64,000 bases of DNA from DATFVA01 sp963839165. GTDB taxonomy: Bacteria; Bacteroidota; Ignavibacteria; Ignavibacteriales; Ignavibacteriaceae. Where the stretch lies: contig CAWIUG010000011.1 in the NCBI GenBank assembly GCA_963839165.1, positions 261,505-325,504 of the forward strand, written 5' to 3'. Of this stretch, positions 36,923-46,042 are shown in pieces. Below the pieces are notes generated by a model. That model saw only the letters and a list, made by a program, of their open reading frames with translations. It had not been told where the DNA came from and searched no databases. The translations under genes were made by a program, and so were the position numbers. The first letter of the stretch is position 1, and each line of letters begins with the position of its first letter.

Positions 36923-37798
36923 TCAGCGGACCGGGCCGCGACTCGGCAGCCAGCGCACCGCGCGCCGCCGCACCTCGGCCGCCGCCAGGAGGAGAGGCCC
37001 GCAGGTCCGGGCGGGGCGGGTTGCGAGCGTCACCGGATCCTCGCGGGGTCTCGGCGCCGCGCCGAGGTAGGCCGGAAGCGCGGCCCGGAGCGGACTGATG
37101 AAGTGCAGTGCCACGGCGTCTCGCGAGCGCGCCACGCGCACGTTCGGGAAGCCGATCTGAGCCGGCTCCAGGAGGTGACACCCCACGTGACCGCCGAGAA
37201 GAGCCCACGCCGTCTGCTCGGCCCAGACCGGTGTCCGCCCCGCCCGCCGCCAGCGCTCGACGAACCACTCGAGCAGATCGAGGTCATAGGCCCGGGCGCG
37301 AAAGTGGACGACTCCGGTGTTGACCCGGGCCGCCAGCCGCAGGCGGTGTTCGACGAGCACTTCCCACGAGCGCACCGAGTAGGCGCAAGCCAGATCCGTC
37401 ATGAAGACGGCGTCGACCTCCGGCGCCGGGAAGCGGAACAGGCCCTCGAACGGTCTGAAGAAGAGGACGTCCGCGTCGCAATAGGCGAGCGCTTCGCCCT
37501 CCTCGAGCAAGAGCGTGTCCAAGAGCTTGAGGCCCAGCGGACCGAAGCGCCGAAAGGCCCGACACTGTGGATGTCGAGCGAGAAGCTCCTCGACCCGCTC
37601 GTCGGCCTCGCAGCGCCGGACGACCGCGAGATCGCCGAGCGACGCCTGAAGCCGCTCTTCGTCGAGCTGGGTCAACGTACCGTCGTCGTGGAGAGTCAGC
37701 TCCACTCGCTCCGCCGAGAGCCGGACGAGGCTCCCCAGGCACGCCACGCCCATCTCGACCTGCTCGTGGCCGAGAAGGCTCCGGACCCTGACGCTCAT
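36923..37798 (-). CDS. Putative glycosyltransferase (GT-A fold)
   Basis: This is the only minus-strand gene in the polysaccharide locus, about 291 residues from the chosen ATG (37,798), which has a GAGGGGGAG directly upstream. Visible features are ELTLHDDGTLTQLDEERLQ, FGPLGLKLLDTLLLEEGEALAYCDADVLFF (DxD-like YCDADVLFF donor and metal site), VNTGVVHF and VWAEQTAWALLGGHV. These fit a nucleotide-sugar glycosyltransferase of the GT-A type. Upstream codons remain open, so the true start may lie a little further out. It diverges from the epimerase gene. Confidence 0.7.
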   Translation of the reverse strand: MSVRVRSLLGHEQVEMGVACLGSLVRLSAERVELTLHDDGTLTQLDEERLQASLGDLAVVRRCEADERVEELLARHPQCRAFRRFGPLGLKLLDTLLLEEGEALAYCDADVLFFRPFEGLFRFPAPEVDAVFMTDLACAYSVRSWEVLVEHRLRLAARVNTGVVHFRARAYDLDLLEWFVERWRRAGRTPVWAEQTAWALLGGHVGCHLLEPAQIGFPNVRVARSRDAVALHFISPLRAALPAYLGAAPRPREDPVTLATRPARTCGPLLLAAAEVRRRAVRWLPSRGPVR

Positions 37799-37873
37799 CT
37801 CCCCCTCGGGGTAGACTCGCGGGTGACCCACCGGCCGAAAGAGAACGAACCGAATGAGGGCGAGGCAAGATCC

Positions 37874-38875
37874 ATGAGTGAAGGTCCAGTGTTGGTCGCC
37901 GGCGGCGGCGGCTTCATCGGCGGCCACCTGGTGCGGGACCTCCTCGCCCGGGGTCACGCGGTCCGCGCGGTCGACGTCAAGCCGTTCGAGGAGTGGTACC
38001 AGCGCTTCGACGAGGCCGAGAACCTGCGCCTCGACCTCTCGGAGGCCGCCGCCTGCCGGCAGGCGGCGGCCGGGGTTTCCGAGGTCTTCAACCTGGCGTG
38101 CGACATGGGCGGCATGGGCTTCATCGAGAACAACAAGGCCCTGTGCATGCTCTCGGTGCTGATCAACACCCACCTCCTGATGGCCGCCCGCGACGCCGGG
38201 GTCCGCCGCTACTTCTACTCCTCCTCGGCCTGCGTCTACAACGCCGAGAAGCAGAAGAGCCCGGACGTCACGCCGCTCGCCGAAGAGGACGCCTACCCGG
38301 CGATGCCCGAGGACGGCTACGGCTGGGAGAAGCTCTTCTCCGAGCGCATGTGCCGCCACTTCCGCGAGGACTTCGGCCTCGCCACCCGGGTCGCCCGCTA
38401 CCACAACGTCTACGGCCCGCACGGCACCTGGGAGGGCGGCCGGGAGAAGGCGCCGGCGGCGATCTGCCGCAAGGTGATCGAGGCCAAGCTCTCGGGGCGC
38501 CACGAGATCGAGATCTGGGGCGACGGCACGCAGACGCGCTCGTTCACCTACATCGACGACTGCCTCGAGGGGACGCGGCGGCTGATGGCGAGCGACGTCA
38601 CCGAGCCTTTGAACGTCGGCTCCTCGGAGCTGGTGACGATCGACGGCCTGGTCTCGATCGTCGAGGAGATCGCGGGCGTCGAGCTCGCCCGCCGCTACGA
38701 CACGGGGGCCCCCAAGGGGGTCAACGGGCGCAACAGCGACAACACCCGCATCCGCCGCCTCCTCGACTGGGAGCCCTCGACCCGCCTCGCCGACGGCATG
38801 GAGCGCACCTACGCCTGGATCCACGACGAGTACGTGGCGAAGCACGGCTCCGGCGCCCGCCGTGCCGCCGGCTGA
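37874..38875 (+). CDS. NAD-dependent sugar epimerase, GDP-mannose 3,5-epimerase-like
   Basis: This 333-residue extended SDR protein has VLVAGGGGFIGGHLVRDLL (Rossmann GGxGFIG), FNLACDMGGMGFIE, SSSACVYNAEKQ and the catalytic YGWEK. The CDMGGMGFI and SACVYxxxxQ strings are characteristic of GDP-mannose 3,5-epimerases (GME-type), which make GDP-L-galactose/gulose; other NDP-sugar 4-epimerases lack them. The likely role is to supply an unusual sugar to the polysaccharide. Its 3' end overlaps the next gene by 14 bases. Confidence 0.82.
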   Translation: MSEGPVLVAGGGGFIGGHLVRDLLARGHAVRAVDVKPFEEWYQRFDEAENLRLDLSEAAACRQAAAGVSEVFNLACDMGGMGFIENNKALCMLSVLINTHLLMAARDAGVRRYFYSSSACVYNAEKQKSPDVTPLAEEDAYPAMPEDGYGWEKLFSERMCRHFREDFGLATRVARYHNVYGPHGTWEGGREKAPAAICRKVIEAKLSGRHEIEIWGDGTQTRSFTYIDDCLEGTRRLMASDVTEPLNVGSSELVTIDGLVSIVEEIAGVELARRYDTGAPKGVNGRNSDNTRIRRLLDWEPSTRLADGMERTYAWIHDEYVAKHGSGARRAAG

Positions 38876-40193
38876 AGCCGGCCGGGCGATCGCCGCCGCC
38901 ACCCGGCCCGCCGGGCGCTCCACCTTCCTGGTCGTCTCGCAGGTCTACGTGCCCGATCCGGCGAGCGTCGGGCAGCACATGCACGACGCCGCCCGCGAGC
39001 TCGCCCGGCGCGGGCACCGGGTGGTGGTCTACACCTCGGGGCGGGGCTACGAGGACCCGTCGCGGCGCTACTTGCGCCGGGAGGTGGTCGACGGCGTCGA
39101 GGTGCGCCGGCTCCCGCTCGCCTCGTTCGGCAAGGCGAGCCTCTTCTCCCGCGCCGCGGGCGGGCTCTCCTTCCTCGCCCAGGCGATCCTCCGGGGGCTC
39201 CTCGTGCGCCGCCTCGCGGGCGTCCTGGTCACCACCTCGCCGCCGATGGGGTCGCTCGCCGGGCTCGTCGTCCGGCGCCTGCGCCGAGCCCCGCTCACCT
39301 TCTGGGTGATGGACGTGAACCCGGACCAGGCGGTGGTGAGCGGGCGGGTCCGGGCCGGCTCGCTGGGCGCGCGCCTGCTCGAGCGCGCGAACCGCGCCGC
39401 CGCCCGCGCCGCCCGGCGGGTGGTCTTCCTCGACCGCTTCATGGCCGAGCGCGTCGGGAGCCGCTGGGGAGCGGGCGGCGATCGGGCCGTGGTCCTGCCA
39501 CCCTGGCCCCACGACGACCACCTGGAGCCGGTGCCCCACGCCGAGAACCCGTTCCGCCGCCGGCTCGCCGCCCCGGGCGGGCCGCCGGCCGAGCGGGTCT
39601 TCATGTACTCGGGAAACATGAGCCCGGTCCATCCGCTCGCGACCGTCCTCGAGGCCGCGCGCGAGCTCGACGGCACGCCGGGCGTGCGCTTCGTCTTCGC
39701 CGGCGGCGGCGCCGGCAAGCGCGAGGTCGAGGCCGCCCTCGCGCGCCACGGCCTGGGCAACGTCGTCGTGCTCCCCTACCAGCCGCTCGCCGAGCTCCGC
39801 TTCAGCCTGTCGGCGGCCGACGTCCATCTGGTCACGATGGGCGACGACATGGTGGGGATCGTCCACCCGTCGAAGGTCTACGGCGCGATGCGGGTCGCCC
39901 GGCCGATCCTCTTCGTCGGGCCCGCCGAGAGCCACGTGGGAGAGATCCTGCGCGCGTCGGGCGCCGGCTGGCAGGTCGACCAGGGGGACGTCGCCGGCCT
40001 GGTCGAGCGGGTGCGGGCGATCGCGGCCCTCCCGGCCGCCGAGCTCGAGCGCCTCGGGGCGCGCGCGGCGGCCGCGGTCGAGGAGCGCTTCTCGAAAGAC
40101 CACCTCTGCGGGCGCTTCTGCGACCTGGTCGAAGGCCGCTCGGGCGGCGGGCGCCCCGGCCCAGCCGCCAGCCCTCGGGAACCAGGACGTTGA
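38862..40193 (+). CDS. GT4 glycosyltransferase, WbuB-like
   Basis: The 443-residue protein begins at GTG and has FLVVSQVYVPDPASVGQHMHDAA, VVVYTSGRGYEDP, MDVNPDQAV and a C-terminal half with FMYSGNMSPVHPLATVLEAAR, FAGGGAGKREVE, VVLPYQPLAELRFSLSAADVHL. This pattern (YSGNMSPxHPL, PYQPxxxL) is that of WbuB/WcaI-like GT4 enzymes working on undecaprenyl-linked oligosaccharides. It overlaps the epimerase by 14 bases and the next gene by four (TTGA). Confidence 0.88.
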   Translation: MPPAEAGRAIAAATRPAGRSTFLVVSQVYVPDPASVGQHMHDAARELARRGHRVVVYTSGRGYEDPSRRYLRREVVDGVEVRRLPLASFGKASLFSRAAGGLSFLAQAILRGLLVRRLAGVLVTTSPPMGSLAGLVVRRLRRAPLTFWVMDVNPDQAVVSGRVRAGSLGARLLERANRAAARAARRVVFLDRFMAERVGSRWGAGGDRAVVLPPWPHDDHLEPVPHAENPFRRRLAAPGGPPAERVFMYSGNMSPVHPLATVLEAARELDGTPGVRFVFAGGGAGKREVEAALARHGLGNVVVLPYQPLAELRFSLSAADVHLVTMGDDMVGIVHPSKVYGAMRVARPILFVGPAESHVGEILRASGAGWQVDQGDVAGLVERVRAIAALPAAELERLGARAAAAVEERFSKDHLCGRFCDLVEGRSGGGRPGPAASPREPGR

Positions 40194-40798
40194 GCCGGCA
40201 GGGCAGCCACCGGTCGTCCCGCTGGCCGGGCCTGCGCGACCTGGCGCCCGGCTCTTTCGTTGGCGGCGCCTGGTGTCTGCTGGTCGAGCCCGAGCTCGCG
40301 AGCGGCTCGCCGACGGACGACACCCTGCTCGCCTGCCTCTTCCTGGTCGCCTACGTCGCGCTCTGGACGCTCGTCGCCTGGAGCGGACGGCTCGTCCACG
40401 AGACCCTTGTGCCACGCGACTCCCGCGGCGACGGCGATCCGAGGTTTGCCTGGCTCTTCACCGGGGCCTCCGGCTGCCTCGTCGCCGCGGTCCTCGAAGG
40501 ATGCCGCGTCGCCGCCATGGCGCTGACCGATTCGCCGGTTTGGCTGATCGCGCTGGGGGTCGCGGCCGGAGCCCTGTTTCTGGCATGCCACTTCGGAAGC
40601 CGGGCCCGGCCGGCGCGCCCGGCGCCCGCCGGGAGGGCGCTCGTCTGGAGCGGCCCGGCCCTCGTCCTGGTCGCCCTCCTCGCGCTCCCGGTGCGCGATG
40701 CCCTGCAGCCCACCTTCGATCCCGCGAGGGCCGCGAGACCGAGCGCCGTTGAAGCGCTCGCGCCCGTTCCGATTGCATCTCGCGGCCGTTCCTCGTAA
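40190..40798 (+). CDS. Hypothetical membrane protein
   Basis: A 202-residue protein starting at TTG in the TTGA overlap with the previous stop. It has four likely membrane segments (TLLACLFLVAYVALWTLVAW, FAWLFTGASGCLVAAVL, VWLIALGVAAGALFLACHF, ALVWSGPALVLVALLALPV). The tail is short and polar. No family is recognised. The context places it in exopolysaccharide synthesis or export, but nothing in the sequence shows it. Codon use supports a real gene. Confidence 0.5.
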   Translation: MSRQGSHRSSRWPGLRDLAPGSFVGGAWCLLVEPELASGSPTDDTLLACLFLVAYVALWTLVAWSGRLVHETLVPRDSRGDGDPRFAWLFTGASGCLVAAVLEGCRVAAMALTDSPVWLIALGVAAGALFLACHFGSRARPARPAPAGRALVWSGPALVLVALLALPVRDALQPTFDPARAARPSAVEALAPVPIASRGRSS

Positions 40799-40837
40799 GC
40801 TGTCCGCCGAACCCGGACCTCTCGAAGCTCTCGCCGA

Positions 40838-42040
40838 ATGCTGCACACGCTGCTGCTCGCTGTCTTCACGGCGCTCGTCGCCGGCCTGGTGACGAACACG
40901 CTGGTGCCCCTCGTCACCCGGATCGCGATCGCGATCGAGGCCCTCGACCACCCCGGCGAGCGCAAGCTCCAGGCCCGGCCGGTGCCCCGCCTGGGCGGGG
41001 TGGCGATCGTCGGGGGGCTGGCGGCGGCCGGCGGCGGCGCGGTCCTGACCCAGTGGGTGCCGCTCTCGGCCGAGATCTCGCGCACCGCCGCCGTCGCCCT
41101 CGCCCTGGCGACGGGCCTGGTGTTCCTGGTCGGGGTGATCGACGACGTGGTCGGCGTCTCGACCTGGAAGAAGTTCCTGGTCGAGGTCGCCGCCGCGGCG
41201 CTGCTGGTCGCCATGGGCTGGCGGGTCGACGCCCTGAGCGTGCCCGGCCTGGGATCGGTCGACCTCGGGATGTTCGCGGAGGTCGTGGCGGTGCTCTGGA
41301 TCGTCGGGGTGACCAACGCGATCAACCTGCTCGACGGCCTGGACGGCCTCGCCGGCGGGGTGGTGGCGATCGTCGCCTCGAGCCTGCTGATCTACTCCGT
41401 GACGCTCGGCAACCGGGGCACGATCTTCCTGATGGCGGCGGTGGCGGGCGCCTGCCTCGGGTTCCTGCGCCACAACTGGGAGCCGGCGAGGATCTTCATG
41501 GGGGACTCGGGCTCGCTGACCCTGGGCTTCCTGCTCGCCGCGATGAGCCTCCACTCCTCGATCAAGGCGCCGGCCGCGGTGGCGATCCTGGTGCCGGTCC
41601 TGGTGCTCGGCGTGCCGGTGATCGACACCCTGCTGGTCATGCTGATGCGCTTCCTGGACCGCGCCAAGGGTCCGTTCGCCCGCCGCTTCCTGCGCATGTT
41701 CCACGCCGACCGCAACCACCTCCACCACCTGATGCTCCACATGGGGACCAGCCGGCGCAGCGTGGTGTTCGGCATCTACACCACCGTCCTCGCGTTCTGC
41801 GCCTTCGCGATCGTCGTGGCGCTGACCCAGAACCCGCTGCTGGGCATCGTCCTCCTCCCCCTGGAGCTCGCGGTGATCGTCCTCATGCGCCAGCTCGGCC
41901 TGCGCGCCGGGGCCCGATCGCTCGCCCGCCAGCGCCGCCAGGAGCTTCCCGTGGAGCTCGCGCCGGACGGCGCCGAGGCGCCGGTGCGCCCGGTGCAGCT
42001 GGTCGTGGTCTCCGACCGGACGGCCGCCGACCGGCGCTGA
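40838..42040 (+). CDS. wecA: Polyprenyl-phosphate GlcNAc-1-phosphate transferase, WecA/MraY family
   Basis: The 400-residue integral membrane protein (about eleven segments) belongs to glycosyltransferase family 4 in Pfam terms (WecA/TagO/MraY). Markers: DHPGERKLQARPVPRLGGVAI, VGVIDDVVGVSTWKKFL (DDxxD-like metal site), NAINLLDGLDGLAGG, RIFMGDSGSLTLGF and HADRNHLHHLML (HxxH loop). It would load the first sugar phosphate onto undecaprenyl phosphate and so start repeat-unit assembly. A 70-residue cytosolic tail extends past the usual end. Confidence 0.92.
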   Translation: MLHTLLLAVFTALVAGLVTNTLVPLVTRIAIAIEALDHPGERKLQARPVPRLGGVAIVGGLAAAGGGAVLTQWVPLSAEISRTAAVALALATGLVFLVGVIDDVVGVSTWKKFLVEVAAAALLVAMGWRVDALSVPGLGSVDLGMFAEVVAVLWIVGVTNAINLLDGLDGLAGGVVAIVASSLLIYSVTLGNRGTIFLMAAVAGACLGFLRHNWEPARIFMGDSGSLTLGFLLAAMSLHSSIKAPAAVAILVPVLVLGVPVIDTLLVMLMRFLDRAKGPFARRFLRMFHADRNHLHHLMLHMGTSRRSVVFGIYTTVLAFCAFAIVVALTQNPLLGIVLLPLELAVIVLMRQLGLRAGARSLARQRRQELPVELAPDGAEAPVRPVQLVVVSDRTAADRR

Positions 42041-42044
42041 ACCG

Positions 42045-43290
42045 ATGGCGCGGATCCGGTTCGCGCCGCCGCCCGGACATCCGAGCCCGGAGAGCCGCTG
42101 GATCCTGACCCGGGCTTTCGGCCCGGTCGCCGCGCCGGTCCCCTCCCCGCCCTCCGCCGCCGGCGCCCTGGCGGCGGCCCGGACCCTGTTCCTGGCGGCG
42201 CGGATCGGCGCCCGCCACCCTCCGGCGCGGCTCGCGGCCGAGCTCGGCTCGGACGAGAGCGCCGCGATCCGCCGCCCGCGGGTTCGCCGCCGATCACCGG
42301 GCGGCCGTCGCCCGTTGCCTGCTGCTCGACGAGCTGGTCCGCGAGCTGGCCGGCGCGACAGCGGAGCTCGAGGGCCCGGTCGTGCTCCTGAAGTACGCCG
42401 CTCTCAGGGCGAGCGGCGCGCTCGTGGCCGGCGGCCGCCTGGCCTCGGACGTGGACCTGCTGGTGGCGGCCGAGAGGGCGGCCGAGCTGCAGGAGGTCCT
42501 CCTCGGGCGGGGCTTCACGACGGCCGGTCTCTCCGGCTACGAGCACCAGCTCCCCCTGGTCTCGCACCCCCGGCTGGGAGCGGTCGAGGTCCACCTGCAC
42601 CTGCCCGGCCTGCGCCCGCCGGGCGGCGGCGGCTTCGCGCGGCTCGAGGACCTCGAGGCCGCCGGGGCTCTTTGCGCCGTCGCGCCCGCGCCCGGAGCCG
42701 GGCTCGCGGGCGCCGGCGGCCTCTCCGTGCCGACCCGGCCGCTGCTCGCCGCCCATGCCCTGGCGCATGGTCTCTTGCAGCACGGCTGGGCGCCCGCGGC
42801 CTACCCGCCCTTCCGCATGGTCTCCGACCTGGTCGACCTGGGGCTCGGCGCGCCGGAAGGCGACGCCCTCCTCGCGGCGGCCCTTCCCTGGCTCGCCGCC
42901 GAGCTCGACCCGGACGAGGCGTGGGCCGCCCGCGAGCTCTGCTCGAGGTTGGCCGGCGGCGCCTGGGCGGCGACCGGAGGCGAGGCCGAGCCCGCCGAGC
43001 GCCTCGTCGCGCACTTCCTCGCCGGCGCCCTCGATCCGCTCTACCGGCGATCGCTCGGCCTGCGACGGCTGGGCGGCGCTCGAACGGAGGGGCGGGGAGC
43101 GGCGGCGTGGCGGCGGCGGATCGGCAAGGCCCTCTTCCCGACCCGGGCCGAGGTCGACGCGATCTACGCTCGGCGCCACGGGCGGGGCGCGTACCTGGCG
43201 CGGATCGCGGTCCGCCCCTTCGACCTCGCCTGGCGCCTCGTCCGCGCGGCGGCCGCGCGGCTCGCGCTGCTCCGCCGCCGGCCGCCGTAA
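42045..43290 (+). pseudogene. Nucleotidyltransferase-family protein (NTP_transf_5-like), one frameshift
   Basis: Starting at ATG 42,045 (MARIRFAPPPGHPSPESRWI), the frame must change near 42,270 to reach ARCLLLDELVRELAG, GPVVLLKYAALRASGAL and RLASDVDLLVAAERAAELQE. LLK-x-AAL plus a DxDLLV acidic pair and EVHLHLPGL is the pattern of PF14907-type nucleotidyltransferases found in polysaccharide and RiPP clusters. The combined product would be about 415 residues. The missing base probably reflects sequencing, as codon bias stays strong on both sides. Confidence 0.7.
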
Positions 43291-43297
43291 TCGCTAC

Positions 43298-44566
43298 CTA
43301 CGGGGTGAAGACCATCTCCCGGCTGACGCTCGCCGTCTGGCCGGCCGAGTCGGTGACCGTGAGGGTCGCCGTGATCGGGCCCGCGACGCCGTGGTACTTG
43401 TGGTGGACCGCCGCGTTGCCCTTCTCGACCGTGGACCCGTCGCCGAAGTCCCAGCCGTAGCTCGCGATCGCGACGTCGTCGAGCGAGGCCCCGGCGTCGA
43501 AGGAGCAGTTGCCCTGGCTCAGGTTGCACTGGGCGTCGAACGCCGGCACCGGCGGCTCGTCGATCCCGTCCCCGAGGAAGTAGGAGTAGAGCAGGCGGTT
43601 GGGCGAGCCCGCGCCCGGGTCGCCGACCGCGCCGGCGGTGGCGTAGGCGGTGAGGGCCCGCTGGATGCCGTCCGCCGTCGCGTCCGGGTAGGCCGCGAGG
43701 TAGAGCGCGGCCACGCCGGCCACGTGCGCCGCCGCCACCGCGGTGCCGGAGACCAGCGCCTGGGTGGTGTCGCCCGCGGCCGAGGCCGCCGGGACGTCGA
43801 CGCCGGGGGCGAAGAGGTCGAGGCAGGCGCCGAAGTTCGAGGACGGGGCGCGCGAGCCACCGGGGCCGATCGCCCCCGCCACGATCACCCCCGGCACCGA
43901 GAGCACCTGCCGGAGGGGCTGGCAGAGATCGGTCCCCAGGTCGCCGGCCGGCGCGACCACGGTGATCCCCGCGTCCATCGCCCGAAAGATCGCCTGGTTG
44001 AGCACCGACCCCGAGCCCGAGAAGGAGACGCCGAGGTCGATCACCGCCCGCCAGCGCGCGCCGGGATTGCCCTTCTGGTGCGCCATGAAGGTCTGGGTGA
44101 CCCAGTCCACCGCGAGGGCGGTGTCGGCGGCGTTGGCCGAGCCGTCGCACCCGGCGACCCGCACCGAGTGGAGGGTCACCCCCTTGGCCACGCCGTAGAG
44201 CGAGCCGGCGACGACGTCGGCCATGGCCGTGCCGTGACCATGGCAGTCCCCGGTCCCCCTCCCGTCGTCGATGGTGGTGAAGCCGGTGGCCGCGTCGACG
44301 CGGCCGGCCAGGTCGACGTGCGTGCTCCGGATTCCGGAGTCGATGACGAAGACGTGGATTCCGGCCCCGTCGCCGGCGTAGTGGTAGAGCCCGTCGAGAG
44401 CCGCCGGACGCTGGTCGATCCGGTCGAGACCCCAGGAGGGCGGTGCGATCTGGGTGGCGGTTCCCAGGGCGCCGGCGGCATGCAGGCTAGAAGCTCCGAC
44501 GACGAGGACCAGAGCGGCGAGAGGCGTGGCGAAGAAGGTGAGTCTGGTCAGGCTTCGGGTCGGCAT
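43298..44566 (-). CDS. Subtilisin-like (S8) protein lacking catalytic Ser, with PKD domain
   Basis: The 422-residue exported protein has a signal peptide ending near SLHAA and a proteinase-K-like S8 domain. The catalytic Asp76 (VFVIDSGI) and His111 (CHGHGTAMADVVAG) are present. Where active enzymes have GTS, this one has GTAV (SGTAVAAAHVAG), so the nucleophile is Ala276 (GCG at 43,739-43,741). The oxyanion-hole Asn is Asp209 (VAPAGDLG). A C-terminal PKD-like domain (SYGWDFGDGSTV) follows. It is probably a pseudopeptidase with a binding role. Confidence 0.85.
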   Translation of the reverse strand: MPTRSLTRLTFFATPLAALVLVVGASSLHAAGALGTATQIAPPSWGLDRIDQRPAALDGLYHYAGDGAGIHVFVIDSGIRSTHVDLAGRVDAATGFTTIDDGRGTGDCHGHGTAMADVVAGSLYGVAKGVTLHSVRVAGCDGSANAADTALAVDWVTQTFMAHQKGNPGARWRAVIDLGVSFSGSGSVLNQAIFRAMDAGITVVAPAGDLGTDLCQPLRQVLSVPGVIVAGAIGPGGSRAPSSNFGACLDLFAPGVDVPAASAAGDTTQALVSGTAVAAAHVAGVAALYLAAYPDATADGIQRALTAYATAGAVGDPGAGSPNRLLYSYFLGDGIDEPPVPAFDAQCNLSQGNCSFDAGASLDDVAIASYGWDFGDGSTVEKGNAAVHHKYHGVAGPITATLTVTDSAGQTASVSREMVFTP

Positions 44567-44839
44567 GATGTGCCTCCAAGCACAAGTGGTAGACGGTGGA
44601 ATGTTAACATGATCTCCCCCATATCCGGAAATCGAGCTATTAAGATCTCACGATAAGCGAGCCGCGACAGGGCGCCCGAAGTTCCTGAGGCGACACGGCT
44701 TTTCCTGTTTCGAGGGTAGGCCGCGCCCTCCGGAGGTACGACCGGGTGGGAACCGGGGCGGCGGGACATTGAAATATGAGTATTCTTATTCGAGAGAGGT
44801 CCCGACCGTTCGCCGGCGGCGGAAGGCTAGAATCGCCCC
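44567..44839. promoter_or_regulatory. Divergent promoter region
   Basis: This gap separates the S8 gene (minus) from the DUF885 lipoprotein (plus). A TAGAAT box at about 44,828-44,833 lies only 6-7 bases before the ATG of the plus-strand gene, which has no Shine-Dalgarno, so its transcript may be leaderless. Otherwise the region has an AT-richer centre (44,600-44,660) and no gene. Confidence 0.35.
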
Positions 44840-46042
44840 ATGGCGCGCTTCCTGCCGGCGATCGGGCTGCTCGCCCTGCTCGCCGCAAGCTGCGCCTCGC
44901 CGCCGCCACCGCCGCCGCCACCCACCCCCCTCCCCGCTCCCGCCGGCGCCGCCCGCTACCGGCAGATGCTCCACGACCGGGCCGGCCTCGACGCCGCGCC
45001 GGGCGAGCTCGCGCGGGTCGCCCGCGGCGACGCCGCCCGGATCGAGGTGCGCATGGACCGGCTGGCGCGCCGGATCGAGCCCGGCGCCCGGGACTGGCGC
45101 CAGGTCTTCGCCCGGCTGCGCCGGGATCACCCGGCGACCGGCGAGGCGGTGCTCGAGGCCTACCGGCGGGAGGTGGCGCGGGCGCGCGCGTTCGTCGTCC
45201 GGCGGAAGCTGATCGCCGTGCCGCCGGGGCCGCTCGAGGTGATCGAGACGCCGGGCTTCTTGCCGCCGGGCAAGTACCCCCTCACCGCCTACCTCGGCTA
45301 CAAGCTGGCGGTGACCACCCACCGCGGCGGCACCGAGCGGCTGGCCGCCCACTGCCGCGTCTGCATCCCGCCGCTCGCGGTCCACGAGACCTTCCCGGGC
45401 CACCACGTGGTCTTCCTGCTCCAGCACAGGCCCGACCCGACAGCCGACGAGCAGACCCTCGAGCGCGCCGCCGCGAGCTTCAAAAACCGGTTCTTCACCG
45501 AAGGCTGGGGGCAGTATGCGGAGATCCTCATGCTCGAGCAGGGCTACTACGCCGGCCAGCCCGCGCGGGAGCTGGGCGCCTGGAGGAACCTCCTCTTCCG
45601 GGTCGACCGGGCGTGGATCGACGCCGAGCTCCACACCGGGCGCCTCTCCCCGGAACAGGCCGCCGCGGAGCTCACCGCGGGGGTGCTCCTCGACCCGGAG
45701 ATCGCTCGCGAGGAGGTCGCCAAGCACCTGGCCGAGCCGACGATGAAGGCCTCTTACTACGTCGGGGCGCTCCAGATCCTGGAGCTGCGCTCGGCGCTCG
45801 AGGCCCGGGCCGGGGAGACGCCCGGCGGCTTCGATCTCCGGGCCTTCCACGACCGGCTGGTGCGCTGGACGATGCCGATCCCGGACGCCGCGCGCCTGCG
45901 CTTCGGCGTCGAGCTGCCGCCGGGGCTGCCCGAAGGCGGGCTCTCGGCCTATCTCCAGCAGGCCCGCAAGCCCAGCCTGGAAAATCGGGCGGTGGCGTCC
46001 CCTTCCCACGAAGCTGCACCAGATAACATCGGGGCGAAATGA
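44840..46042 (+). CDS. DUF885 lipoprotein, putative metallopeptidase
   Basis: The 400-residue protein has a lipoprotein signal (LLALLAASCAS) and a Pro-rich linker, then a DUF885 domain. The key motif is VHETFPGHHVVFLLQ, the HExxPGHH zinc-type motif of this family, followed by FFTEGWGQYAE (conserved EGW and Glu). It is shorter than usual family members (about 550-600 residues) and lacks much of the N-terminal half. A surface-anchored hydrolase role is likely, but not shown. It overlaps the next gene by ATGA. Confidence 0.78.
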   Translation: MARFLPAIGLLALLAASCASPPPPPPPPTPLPAPAGAARYRQMLHDRAGLDAAPGELARVARGDAARIEVRMDRLARRIEPGARDWRQVFARLRRDHPATGEAVLEAYRREVARARAFVVRRKLIAVPPGPLEVIETPGFLPPGKYPLTAYLGYKLAVTTHRGGTERLAAHCRVCIPPLAVHETFPGHHVVFLLQHRPDPTADEQTLERAAASFKNRFFTEGWGQYAEILMLEQGYYAGQPARELGAWRNLLFRVDRAWIDAELHTGRLSPEQAAAELTAGVLLDPEIAREEVAKHLAEPTMKASYYVGALQILELRSALEARAGETPGGFDLRAFHDRLVRWTMPIPDAARLRFGVELPPGLPEGGLSAYLQQARKPSLENRAVASPSHEAAPDNIGAK

